Assembly: GCA_021200535.1 (NCBI GenBank) | Contig: JAJQGL010000038.1 | Coordinates: 1-64,000 of the forward strand | Reading direction: 5' to 3' | Length of the DNA: 64,000 nt | Source: Clostridiaceae bacterium | GTDB taxonomy: Bacteria > Bacillota > Clostridia > Lachnospirales > Lachnospiraceae | In this document: positions 10,744-19,592 of the stretch, piece by piece | How the letters are laid out: the number at the start of each line of letters is the position of its first letter | Position numbering within the stretch: the stretch's first letter is position 1 | Position numbers and translations under genes: made by a program | Notes under the pieces: model-generated | Seen by the model: only the letters and a program-made list of their open reading frames with translations | Told to the model about the DNA's origin: nothing | Databases searched by the model: none

Positions 10744-13008
10744 TTACCGGCAGCCCCGGTACTGCCCCTGATCATCTTCCTCCTGCATCTGCTGCAGACG
10801 CAGAGAAAGCCCGGAATAGCGTTTTTGTTCATACACATTCTGAATCATTTGGCAAACTGTTGCACCGCTGCCAACCAGTGTCACGCATTTTTTGGCCCTG
10901 GTTACCGCTGTGTAGAGCAAATTACGGTTCAGCAGCATCTTAGGCCCGGTAAGAATCGGCAGGATTACTGCCGGATATTCACTTCCCTGCGATTTGTGTA
11001 TTGTAATCGCATAAGCCAATTCCATTTCATCCATCTGTCCATACTCATACCGGACCAGCTTTCCTTCTTCAAATTCCACTTCTACCATCTCTTCGGTTTC
11101 AAAAATATGTTTTATGATACCGATGTCACCATTAAAAACACCAGTCCCTTCTTCGTAAACATCCCCGATCTGTGTTTTCTTTACCCATTTGATCTGATAA
11201 TTATTTTTAATCTGCATGATTTTATCGCCTTCGCGAAACAGCATACTGTGGAACTCCCGCTCCGTTTTCCCTGCCTGCTTCGGATTGACAAAGCCCTGCA
11301 GCACCTTATTTAACGCTTCCACCCCCAGCTCCCCCTTCCGCATCGGCGTCAGCACCTGAATATCATACGGCGTGGCATCCACATACGACGGCAGATTTTT
11401 CATAATCAGCTGAATGACGACATTGATAATGTCCTGCACATTGCTCCGCTCCAGATGAAAAAAGTCCTGGTTTTTGTTGTTCAGGGAAATCTCCTGCCCC
11501 CGGTTAATCTTATGCGCATTGACTACAATCTGGCTCTTTGCAGCCTGACGAAAAATCTGTGTCAGCCGCACTACATTGCAAAACTGTGCCTGTATCATAT
11601 CCCGCAGGACATTGCCCGGCCCCACCGACGGAAGCTGGTTCACATCTCCCACCATAATCAGCCGGCAGCCAGGCACAACCGCTTTAAGCAAAGCATGCAA
11701 GAGATAGATGTCAACCATTGAAAATTCATCAATAATAATCACATCTGCTTCCAGCGGCTGCATTTCATTTCGCTCAAAGTGCATACCCTGTCTGTCCTCC
11801 GTATCTACCCCGCCATTGATCTCCAGCATCCTGTGGATTGTCTGCGCTTCCCGGCCCGTTGTTTCAGACATCCGTTTCGCCGCCCTCCCGGTTGGCGCTG
11901 CCAGCAAAATATCGAGTCCCTCTTCCTCAAGAATCTGCAAAATAGTATTGATCGTTGTCGTTTTTCCCGTTCCCGGTCCTCCGGTAATAATCGTAACACC
12001 ATTTTGCACTGCCTGGTATACTGCTTTTCTCTGCATTTCATCCAGGGAAATCTGCTGCCTTTGTTCCAGTCTTGCAACACGTTTTGCAATCAGCTCCCCA
12101 TCCGTATCATAGGACAAGTTTAAATCCAGCAGCATTCTGGCGCAGTTCATTTCCATATAATATATTGTACTGGAATAAAGACGTCTTTCCTGCCCAACCT
12201 CCTCAATCAGAATCTCCTTGTCCAGCGTCAGCGCATCCAGCTGCGCAGAAACCAGCTCCGGTTCCACGCCCAGAAGTCTGGCCGTCATCTCTGTCAGCAG
12301 CTCTTCCGGAAGATAACAATGCCCCTGTCCGCCGGAATGCTGTAATGTATATAAAATCCCCGCCCGAATCCGAAACTGCGAATTTGTAAAAAAGCCTGCT
12401 TTCTGCGCTATATGGTCTGCAATTTTAAACCCGATTCCACTGATATCCTCTGCCAGACGGTACGGATTTTTCTGCAGCACCTCGTATAGATCATCCTGAT
12501 AAAAGCGGTAAATTTTTACCGCCATATTCATAGAAATGCCGTAATCCTGTAAAAAAATCATTGCTTTCCGCATCTGCTGTTTTTCGCCGAACTGCCTTGC
12601 GATACTGATTGCCATCTTCTGGCTGATCCCCTTAACTTCCGCAAGACGCTCCGGTTCCCGCTCAATCACGCCAAAAGTATCTTCTCCAAATGTCCGCACA
12701 ATCCGCGCCGCCAGGGCAGGCCCAATTCCTTTGATCGCTCCAGAGCCAAGATATCTTTCTACAGCAATCGTATCTGTCGGCTGCTTTTCTTCATAGCTTT
12801 CTACCTGAAGCTGCGGTCCATAATTTCTATGAAGCACCCGCTTCCCCTGTACCAAAAGATATTCCCCTTCAGCGACATAGGAAAAGCACCCCACACAGCA
12901 TTCCTCTTCCTCTGACTGAGGATTCACCAGATAAAGCACCGTATAACCATTCTCCTCATTCCGAAAAGTAATCCGTTCCACATATCCTTCAAACTCTTCC
13001 ATGTTCAT
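10744..13008 (-). CDS. recD2: RecD2-type ATP-dependent DNA helicase
   Basis: 754 aa; GGPGTGKTTTINTI, IIIDEFSMVD, ITIHKSQGSEYPAVILP. Confidence 0.93.
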   Translation of the reverse strand: MNMEEFEGYVERITFRNEENGYTVLYLVNPQSEEEECCVGCFSYVAEGEYLLVQGKRVLHRNYGPQLQVESYEEKQPTDTIAVERYLGSGAIKGIGPALAARIVRTFGEDTFGVIEREPERLAEVKGISQKMAISIARQFGEKQQMRKAMIFLQDYGISMNMAVKIYRFYQDDLYEVLQKNPYRLAEDISGIGFKIADHIAQKAGFFTNSQFRIRAGILYTLQHSGGQGHCYLPEELLTEMTARLLGVEPELVSAQLDALTLDKEILIEEVGQERRLYSSTIYYMEMNCARMLLDLNLSYDTDGELIAKRVARLEQRQQISLDEMQRKAVYQAVQNGVTIITGGPGTGKTTTINTILQILEEEGLDILLAAPTGRAAKRMSETTGREAQTIHRMLEINGGVDTEDRQGMHFERNEMQPLEADVIIIDEFSMVDIYLLHALLKAVVPGCRLIMVGDVNQLPSVGPGNVLRDMIQAQFCNVVRLTQIFRQAAKSQIVVNAHKINRGQEISLNNKNQDFFHLERSNVQDIINVVIQLIMKNLPSYVDATPYDIQVLTPMRKGELGVEALNKVLQGFVNPKQAGKTEREFHSMLFREGDKIMQIKNNYQIKWVKKTQIGDVYEEGTGVFNGDIGIIKHIFETEEMVEVEFEEGKLVRYEYGQMDEMELAYAITIHKSQGSEYPAVILPILTGPKMLLNRNLLYTAVTRAKKCVTLVGSGATVCQMIQNVYEQKRYSGLSLRLQQMQEEDDQGQYRGCR

Positions 13009-13062
13009 CCTTCGCCTCCATCCTCCATTTTCCAGCTCAAAAACTGCTTCTGCGCAGAAAGA

Positions 13063-13085
13063 GCCACTGCTTCTGTAAACAGTGG
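13063..13085 (-). terminator. Probable terminator after flgJ-like gene
   Basis: GCCACTG...CAGTGGC stem followed on the minus strand by CTCTTTCT. Confidence 0.4.
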
Positions 13086-13116
13086 CCCGAATTATTCTAA
13101 TGTGTCATACCAGATT

Positions 13117-13458
13117 TTATAATCCTAAATTATTTTTCATGGAATCGTATAACTGCTGTGCCAGCCCGGTCGATCCGCTCTCTACAATCGCATCTGCGTA
13201 TTGCTCATTCAGGATATCGCCAAAATACTGCATATACTCGCCATCTTCATCTTCGCTTCCGGCAATGGAGGACTTTGCCTGTTCTATAATTTTTTGAACA
13301 AAATAGGATTCGAAGCTTTTACAAACTTCCATCAGCTCATCATCTTCCGTATCCTCACTGACATTGGAGATAGAGCTTTCCAAAGATGATGTGCTGGATG
13401 CAGCCAGCGACTGGGAATATGTACTATAGAGCGACGAGGTATCTAAAATAGAACTCAT
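13117..13458 (-). CDS. FlgJ-like rod-binding protein (muramidase domain absent)
   Basis: DDELMEVCKSFESYFVQKIIEQAKSS...YADAIVESGSTGLAQQLYDSM; downstream of flgG-type genes. Confidence 0.7.
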   Translation of the reverse strand: MSSILDTSSLYSTYSQSLAASSTSSLESSISNVSEDTEDDELMEVCKSFESYFVQKIIEQAKSSIAGSEDEDGEYMQYFGDILNEQYADAIVESGSTGLAQQLYDSMKNNLGL

Positions 13459-13530
13459 ATTATCACCTTTCCTTTCAAACCAACAAATTATCTGCTGTGC
13501 CATTTTACATAAACAGCATTGATGCAGCGA

Positions 13531-14349
13531 TTATGACCTGAGATTATTCGCCTGCTGCAGCATCTCGTCTGATGCCGTAATTGCCTTAGAATTCATTTCG
13601 TAGGCACGCTGCGTCACAATCATATCTACCATTTCATCTACTGCCTGCACGGAAGAAGCCTCCAAATATCCGTTTTTAATAACACTCTCTGTCAGCGACG
13701 CATCCTGTCCCTCAATCCTCGGTTCACCGGAAGCAGCTGACTCTGCATAATAACTGTCACCAATCTTTAACAGTCCGGACGGATTGTTAAACTGTGCCGC
13801 ACCAATGCGGATGCCGGTGCTTTGGGCAACATTTTCATCGTCCTTTAGGTAAATGTTTCCATAATTGTCAAACGAGAGCTTCGTTGTATCGGTACCCGCC
13901 TCAAACGTAATCGGCTCTCCTTCACTGTCGAGAACCGCATAGCCATCTGAGGTTGTCAGCGTAACGCCGCCGGACGAATCAATCGCCATCAGAAAATTAC
14001 CGTTTCTTGTGTATCCGGTAGTGCCATCCGGCATCTGAATCATAAAAAATCCATCACCATTAATCGCAAAGTCAAAATCACCGGAGCTTGCTGTCATTTC
14101 GCCCTGCTCAAACTCTGTTGAAATCGCAGCGACCTTGACACCCAAACCAACCTGTGCTCCAATCGGCTTTGCATTACCTTCATTGTCCGTTGTTTTCTCC
14201 TGAATAGTCTGATAAAGCAACGACTGAAATTCCGTACGTTCCTTTTTGTAACCCGTCGTATTGATATTTGCCAGATTGTTGGCTATCGTATCCATACTGG
14301 TCTGCTGGGCTTTCATACCGGAAGCAGCCGTCCAAAGTGATCTCATCAT
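13531..14349 (-). CDS. flgG: Flagellar hook-basal body/distal rod protein (FlgG type)
   Basis: MMRSLWTAASGMKAQQTSMDTIANNLANINTTGYKKERTEFQ; C-terminal VDEMVDMIVTQRAYEMNSKAI. Confidence 0.88.
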   Translation of the reverse strand: MMRSLWTAASGMKAQQTSMDTIANNLANINTTGYKKERTEFQSLLYQTIQEKTTDNEGNAKPIGAQVGLGVKVAAISTEFEQGEMTASSGDFDFAINGDGFFMIQMPDGTTGYTRNGNFLMAIDSSGGVTLTTSDGYAVLDSEGEPITFEAGTDTTKLSFDNYGNIYLKDDENVAQSTGIRIGAAQFNNPSGLLKIGDSYYAESAASGEPRIEGQDASLTESVIKNGYLEASSVQAVDEMVDMIVTQRAYEMNSKAITASDEMLQQANNLRS

Positions 14350-14409
14350 ATCGTTTTCTCTCCTAACTGCTCTCTGTCCCTTTTATGTATACACAGAAAG
14401 CCAAACTGC

Positions 14410-15186
14410 TTATTGCACCTTGCCAACCTGATTTACTGCAGCGTTCAAAAGAGAATCCTGCGTCTGAATCATTTTCTGTCCGGCTTCATATGCTCTTGTA
14501 ATTGTTATCATTGAAACCATCTCCGAAATAACATTAACATTGGACTGCTCTGTAAAACCCTGCTCCAAAGTACAGGTGGCCGCCTTCGTCGTAGCTCCAT
14601 CTACAGCATTATACATGTTATCTCCATATAACTCTAAGTAATCGTAATCCTCAAAATCGGTCATTGCAATCGTATCCACATACACGCCATCCGCATATAC
14701 AGAGCCGTCGTTCTTAACCGCAATCTCCGCAGCATCTGTCGGCACCTGTAAATCGCCGCCGCTGCCCTGCAGATGATTCCCATCCGCATCTACAATATAA
14801 CCGTCCGATGTGCACTTAAATGTACCGCATCTCGTATATTTGATACTGCTGTTCCCATTCGAATCCGTTACACGCATTGTAAAAAATCCGTCGCCCTGAA
14901 TCGCAAGATCATAGGTATTGCCTGTCTCCCGCAGAGACCCCTGGCTCCAATCCATATAGGTTTCACCAATTTTAACGCCCAGATTAAACGTGCCAATAGA
15001 CTCATCCACATAATTATTGGAGCCGTCCCGAATCTTGACAGCGAGCAAATCATCAAATGCACGGCTTGTCACATTCTCTTCCTTATAGCCCACGGTTGTG
15101 GAGTTTGCCAGATTGTTCGAAATAATATCCAGACGTTTCTGTTCGTTCCGCATCCCTGTATACGCAGTATATAATGCTCTTACCAT
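14410..15186 (-). CDS. Flagellar hook-basal body protein (FlgF/FlhO-like)
   Basis: MVRALYTAYTGMRNEQKRLDIISNNLANSTTVGYKEE; ISEMVSMITITRAYEAGQKM. Confidence 0.82.
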   Translation of the reverse strand: MVRALYTAYTGMRNEQKRLDIISNNLANSTTVGYKEENVTSRAFDDLLAVKIRDGSNNYVDESIGTFNLGVKIGETYMDWSQGSLRETGNTYDLAIQGDGFFTMRVTDSNGNSSIKYTRCGTFKCTSDGYIVDADGNHLQGSGGDLQVPTDAAEIAVKNDGSVYADGVYVDTIAMTDFEDYDYLELYGDNMYNAVDGATTKAATCTLEQGFTEQSNVNVISEMVSMITITRAYEAGQKMIQTQDSLLNAAVNQVGKVQ

Positions 15187-15350
15187 GGAAATCCCCTTTC
15201 CTGCCTGTAACTGTGATGAACAAAGCAATAACGATTACCTTGTCTACTATATCGTCACTTTGCCCACAATTCTTTAATCTTTTTTCTGTCTCGTCCATAT
15301 GGCAAAATCTTCCGGCTGTTTTCTGCAAAAACGGTTATTCTGCCTGTATT

Positions 15351-16349
15351 TTATTCCGGATCGTCTCTTTTTCCGGACAGAAATTCTACAAATTTTCCGG
15401 TTCCAATCGCAACCGCTGTCATCGGCTCTTCCGCTGTAACGGTAGTAATTCCGGTTTTTTCCTCGATCAGCTCTTCCAGTCCATACAAAAGACTGCCGCC
15501 TCCGGTCAGAACAATTCCCCTGTCTGCAACATCCGCTGCAAGCTCCGGCGGGGTTTTTTCCAGAACGCTGTGTACCGCCTCTACGATCTGCGAAGTCACC
15601 TCCCGCAAAGCCTCCAGCGTTTCATCTGATGTGACGGTGATCGTTTTCGGAAGCCCCGTTACCAGATTCCGGCCGCGTACATCCATAGCAACCAGCTCCG
15701 GACGCTGATAAGCAGAACCGATATTGATTTTGATTTCCTCCGCTGTTCTCTCACCGATTAAAAGATTATGTGTTTTTCTCATGTAACGCACGATTGCCTC
15801 ATCAAAATTGTCTCCGGCAATCTTGATTGATGTGCTGACAACCGTACCCCCTAAGGAAATGACAGCAATATCCGCTGTGCCGCCGCCGATATCGACAATC
15901 ATATTTCCGCACGGTCTGGCAATGTCAATGCCTGCACCGATTGCGGCAGCAATCGGCTCTTCAATAATAGCTACTTCGCGGGCACCGGCTTCATAAGTGG
16001 CATCCTCTACCGCCTTTTTCTCCACCTCTGTCACGCCGCTTGGGACACAAACGCTGATGCGCGGCTTTCTAAAGCGGGATTTCCCGCATGACTTCTGAAT
16101 GAAATAACGCAGCATTTTCTCTGTCACGGTATAATCTGAAATAACACCCTGGCGAAGCGGACGAACCGCAACGATATTTCCCGGTGTGCGCCCCAGCATC
16201 AATCGGGCATCTTCCCCAATCGCCTTGATTTTATTTGTATCGCGGTCAAAAGCAACCACCGACGGTTCTCTTAACACAACTCCCTTGCCTTTTATATAAA
16301 CAAGTACATTTGCTGTACCCAAATCAATTCCAATGTCACTTCCGTTCAT
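15351..16349 (-). CDS. mreB: Rod shape-determining protein MreB/Mbl family
   Basis: DIGIDLGTANVLVYIKGKGVVLREPSVVA; IVDIGGGTADIAVISLGG; LTGGGSLLYGL. Confidence 0.92.
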   Translation of the reverse strand: MNGSDIGIDLGTANVLVYIKGKGVVLREPSVVAFDRDTNKIKAIGEDARLMLGRTPGNIVAVRPLRQGVISDYTVTEKMLRYFIQKSCGKSRFRKPRISVCVPSGVTEVEKKAVEDATYEAGAREVAIIEEPIAAAIGAGIDIARPCGNMIVDIGGGTADIAVISLGGTVVSTSIKIAGDNFDEAIVRYMRKTHNLLIGERTAEEIKINIGSAYQRPELVAMDVRGRNLVTGLPKTITVTSDETLEALREVTSQIVEAVHSVLEKTPPELAADVADRGIVLTGGGSLLYGLEELIEEKTGITTVTAEEPMTAVAIGTGKFVEFLSGKRDDPE

Positions 16350-16507
16350 GAAATTTTCTCCTTTCATCTTAGCGTCCTACTATTATAATCTCCCAATTAG
16401 CATTTAATTAAACGTACACGTTTTTATTATATACTATTTTACAGAAATAGAAAAGGGGCTTTTTTTACATTTTTTTACACTTTTTTTACAATTCAGCCAA
16501 TCCTTTT

Positions 16508-16536
16508 TTGACTTCCAAAGCGCCTTCTATTATAAT
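16508..16536 (+). promoter_or_regulatory. Sigma-70-type promoter
   Basis: TTGACT-17 bp-TATAAT about 80 bp upstream of the 16617 ORF. Confidence 0.7.
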
Positions 16537-16616
16537 TAAATTATAGATAAAAAAAACTGCCGCGCGAAGCGTGTGCAGATAACGATCATGAAGCGCGGGA
16601 AGAAATGAGGATTACT

Positions 16617-17096
16617 ATGACAGAACAGAATCTGCAAAAAAAACAGGTGCATAGAGAAAGACAGGCGATCAGCAGACATGCCGGCCTGCTGTTTGGCCGA
16701 TGCGCACTGCTGATCTGTCTTTTTTTTCTGTTTATCCCTCTTCGTCCCACATCCAGCTACATTTTTGCCTTTGCCGTATTGTTCCCCTGGATTTACGGCA
16801 ACATCCTGGACACAAAATCCCCGGCTGACAACACACTAATCCTGTCCTGCTCCGCCAAACGGTTCTTCTATACGCCAAACCGTTTCCGCGCAGAAAAGCT
16901 GACCAAAAACTGCATGATCTTTTTTCTTGCCGTATGGCAGGTTGTACTGAACCGGCAACCGACAAATTATCCGGTCTGGAGCCAGTTGGCGCCGGCATTC
17001 TGTCTGCTGCTGTATTTACTGTGCATGATCACCAGCACCATAATCATACGCCGCAAAATCCATAAATATTACACGGAACTGCTTTTTCTAAAATAA
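16617..17096 (+). CDS. Hypothetical integral membrane protein
   Basis: ORF with hydrophobic segments, SD GAGGAT before ATG at 16617, good promoter upstream, terminator downstream. Confidence 0.65.
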   Translation: MTEQNLQKKQVHRERQAISRHAGLLFGRCALLICLFFLFIPLRPTSSYIFAFAVLFPWIYGNILDTKSPADNTLILSCSAKRFFYTPNRFRAEKLTKNCMIFFLAVWQVVLNRQPTNYPVWSQLAPAFCLLLYLLCMITSTIIIRRKIHKYYTELLFLK

Positions 17097-17100
17097 TAAG

Positions 17101-17146
17101 AAAAACGGAACGTGTACGTCATACACATTCCGTTAAAAAATCTTAT
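17101..17146. terminator. Bidirectional terminator between convergent genes
   Basis: AACGGAACGTGT...ACACATTCCGTT stem, with A-run on one side and T/A-run on the other. Confidence 0.7.
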
Positions 17147-17162
17147 TTTACTTTTGCCGCAA

Positions 17163-17753
17163 TCAATACCCCGGCAGGCTTTCTGTAAAAGCGGCTTCTA
17201 CTATCTCATCATAGGCAGAAAAATCAAACTCTGCCGCCTCCTGATCAGCCGACTGCAATGCACTTGCCGCCGTCGACGACGCTGCCGAAGCCGCTGCAGA
17301 AGAATCTGTCGACGAGCTGTCCGAACTGCTTCCCAGCAACGCCTCTGATTTGGCTGCCACCTGCTCCTTAAAATAATCATAAAGCTCCTGCACTGTCTGG
17401 TAAGTCAGCGAGGACGTGTCCTCTGTCTCTGCCGCCTCTTCCAAAACATCTGCCAGCTGCTCCATCATTTCCGTTGCCTCCGTAATGGATTCCGTAGAAT
17501 CCTGTGTCAGATAACTCTCCAAAATATCTGCAAAACCGGAAATCGAACTGCTTCCTGTAAGACTTCCCAATGTACTGGTCCCATACAGGCTGTCCGACCC
17601 CGTCAGGCCGGATATGCTGCTCAGCGCACTGAGCGTACTCAGGCTGCTGCTGTCCGATGAATTTCCCGACAATGCATTGAACATGGTGCTTGCTGAATTA
17701 TTATTGACCATATAGGAATAATATAATGCTTCTTCCAAATTAATATCTGACAT
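17163..17753 (-). CDS. Hypothetical Ser/Ala-rich low-complexity protein
   Basis: MSDINLEEALYYSYMVNNNSASTMFNALSGNSSDSSSLSTLSAL...; the upstream ORF extension is translated tandem repeat, so the start was placed at MSDINLEEA. Confidence 0.65.
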   Translation of the reverse strand: MSDINLEEALYYSYMVNNNSASTMFNALSGNSSDSSSLSTLSALSSISGLTGSDSLYGTSTLGSLTGSSSISGFADILESYLTQDSTESITEATEMMEQLADVLEEAAETEDTSSLTYQTVQELYDYFKEQVAAKSEALLGSSSDSSSTDSSAAASAASSTAASALQSADQEAAEFDFSAYDEIVEAAFTESLPGY

Positions 17754-17826
17754 GCAATTCCTCCCGAAATAAAACAAATAATGCTTTCTTTGGCTGTCTC
17801 CAATGAATAATAGTATAGCATACTCC

Positions 17827-17924
17827 GCACCGGATGTCCAGCGCCGGATGTCCAGTATCGAATGCCCAGCGCCAGATGTCCAGCGCTTGTTATCCCATAT
17901 CGGATGCCCAGCGCCTGCTGCCAA
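17827..17924. repeat. 14-bp tandem repeat, 7 degenerate units
   Basis: gcaccggatgtcca/gcgccggatgtcca/gtatcgaatgccca/gcgccagatgtcca/gcgcttgttatccc/atatcggatgccca/gcgcctgctgccaa. Confidence 0.85.
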
Positions 17925-17929
17925 AGCTT

Positions 17930-19564
17930 TTATTTCTTTTTCAAAATTTTCCGGATGCCCGCATCCCGAATGGTATTCTGCTGCATTGCAGATACTCTTG
18001 ATTTGCCATAAACAAAGATACCATACTCCTTGCAGCCGGTAATCGTATTTTTCTGAATTCTTCTGACCACTGCCTTTTTTCCAACACGAATACCGCAGCT
18101 CTTTGCGCCGGATATTTCATTCCCTGTAATGGAATACGCCGTTGATTCCGCCACCCAAATTCCCTGTTGCCTTGAGTTGGAAATCGTATTATCGGCAATT
18201 TTTTTTGCTACCGAATTTCTGCACACAATAATCCCTGCCTTCGGCCCTTTGGAAATGGTATTGGAATAAATAGAAATGCCGGTACTCCTTTCACTCACTT
18301 CAATGCCGTAATACTCGCCTGATTTGCTACAGGACACCGTGTTTTTATATGCCTTGACAGCTGACGCATCCCGGATAATCATTCCATGTGCCACGGATGT
18401 AATAGTGTTTCCGTAAACCTGAACATTTTTGATTTTGTAATTTCCTTTTTCTATCTTCTTTTTTTCCACAGTAAGCGTCTTTTTTAGTATGCATCCCTGT
18501 ATATCTATACCGGCTGCCGTATAAACGTCTGTCGCGTAGGCAGAGATGGTATTGTTCCTCACAACCGTTTTCGCATTTAACACCTTAGAAGATACTTTTT
18601 TCCCTGTACTGTATGCCCCATCGCCATTTGCACGCATAGAATATACCGCGATTCCTCTGCCGCTTTGGTTAATGGTGTTGTTTTCCACGATGCAGTCCGT
18701 ATAATTCAAACATTCTATCGCATAGCTTTTGATGTGGCTAAAGGTATTGCCTGCTATATAAACCTTTTCCACCGGAAGCCCCGTCCAGCTCGTGTGTGAG
18801 CCAACTCCCCGCCGCACATTGTCGAAGGTGCAGTTTGTCACCTGAATATCTTTGCAGGTAAGCACCTCACTCTTATATCCGTTAAAATGATCTCCCACCA
18901 TGATGTCTATCTGAATCGCCTCATTTGCAGTTGTTCCTGTAATGATCTGATCCTTGAATGTACATCCGTCCACATAAAAACCATTCAGCCCGGCAATCTC
19001 CAGCTGATGGGAATCTTTGTTGTTTTGAACGGTTACATTTTTCACGGTAAAATTCTTTCCATGGGCAGCGCGCAGCGGTACTGTTTTTTGCCCATTCCCA
19101 TCCCAGGTTCCGCCTCTTAAAGTAATATTTTTATAATAATAGCCGGAACGGTTGTCTCCCTGTACCCCAGTCTCTTCATTCAGGCCATTATCCCCAATTT
19201 TAAACATGTTTCCTTTGTAAGAAGAGGACTGTGTAAATGTAGCCCCTTCCACATACAGCGTAGTATAGCTATAGGCGTGCAGACAGAGATCCAGCGTATA
19301 GTCCCCCGGTTCAACCAGCACAATATAAGGCTTTTTTGCACTTGCATTCTCCTGCGCAGCGTAGAGTGCATCCTGAATCGGCCTGCAGGTTTTCTCATCC
19401 TTAATTTGCTGTGCAGACACCTTAAGCACATAGCTTCCATCCTCCTGCAGTCCTTCTGTACACACATTGTAATCAAGCTCCCCTGTCTCTGCCTGACTGC
19501 GGCTCCCCGCAAAAATTCCAGCCAGCAAAAGCCCTGTTCCAATCATTTTAATTATCTTTTTCAC
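17930..19564 (-). CDS. Secreted right-handed parallel beta-helix repeat protein
   Basis: Signal peptide MKKIIKMIGTGLLLAGIFAGSRSQA; many NTI.. repeats such as VENNTINQSGRGIAVYS and SITGNEISGAKSCGIRV. Confidence 0.85.
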   Translation of the reverse strand: MKKIIKMIGTGLLLAGIFAGSRSQAETGELDYNVCTEGLQEDGSYVLKVSAQQIKDEKTCRPIQDALYAAQENASAKKPYIVLVEPGDYTLDLCLHAYSYTTLYVEGATFTQSSSYKGNMFKIGDNGLNEETGVQGDNRSGYYYKNITLRGGTWDGNGQKTVPLRAAHGKNFTVKNVTVQNNKDSHQLEIAGLNGFYVDGCTFKDQIITGTTANEAIQIDIMVGDHFNGYKSEVLTCKDIQVTNCTFDNVRRGVGSHTSWTGLPVEKVYIAGNTFSHIKSYAIECLNYTDCIVENNTINQSGRGIAVYSMRANGDGAYSTGKKVSSKVLNAKTVVRNNTISAYATDVYTAAGIDIQGCILKKTLTVEKKKIEKGNYKIKNVQVYGNTITSVAHGMIIRDASAVKAYKNTVSCSKSGEYYGIEVSERSTGISIYSNTISKGPKAGIIVCRNSVAKKIADNTISNSRQQGIWVAESTAYSITGNEISGAKSCGIRVGKKAVVRRIQKNTITGCKEYGIFVYGKSRVSAMQQNTIRDAGIRKILKKK

Positions 19565-19592
19565 AATTTTTCCTCCATTTTAGCTGTTCCTT

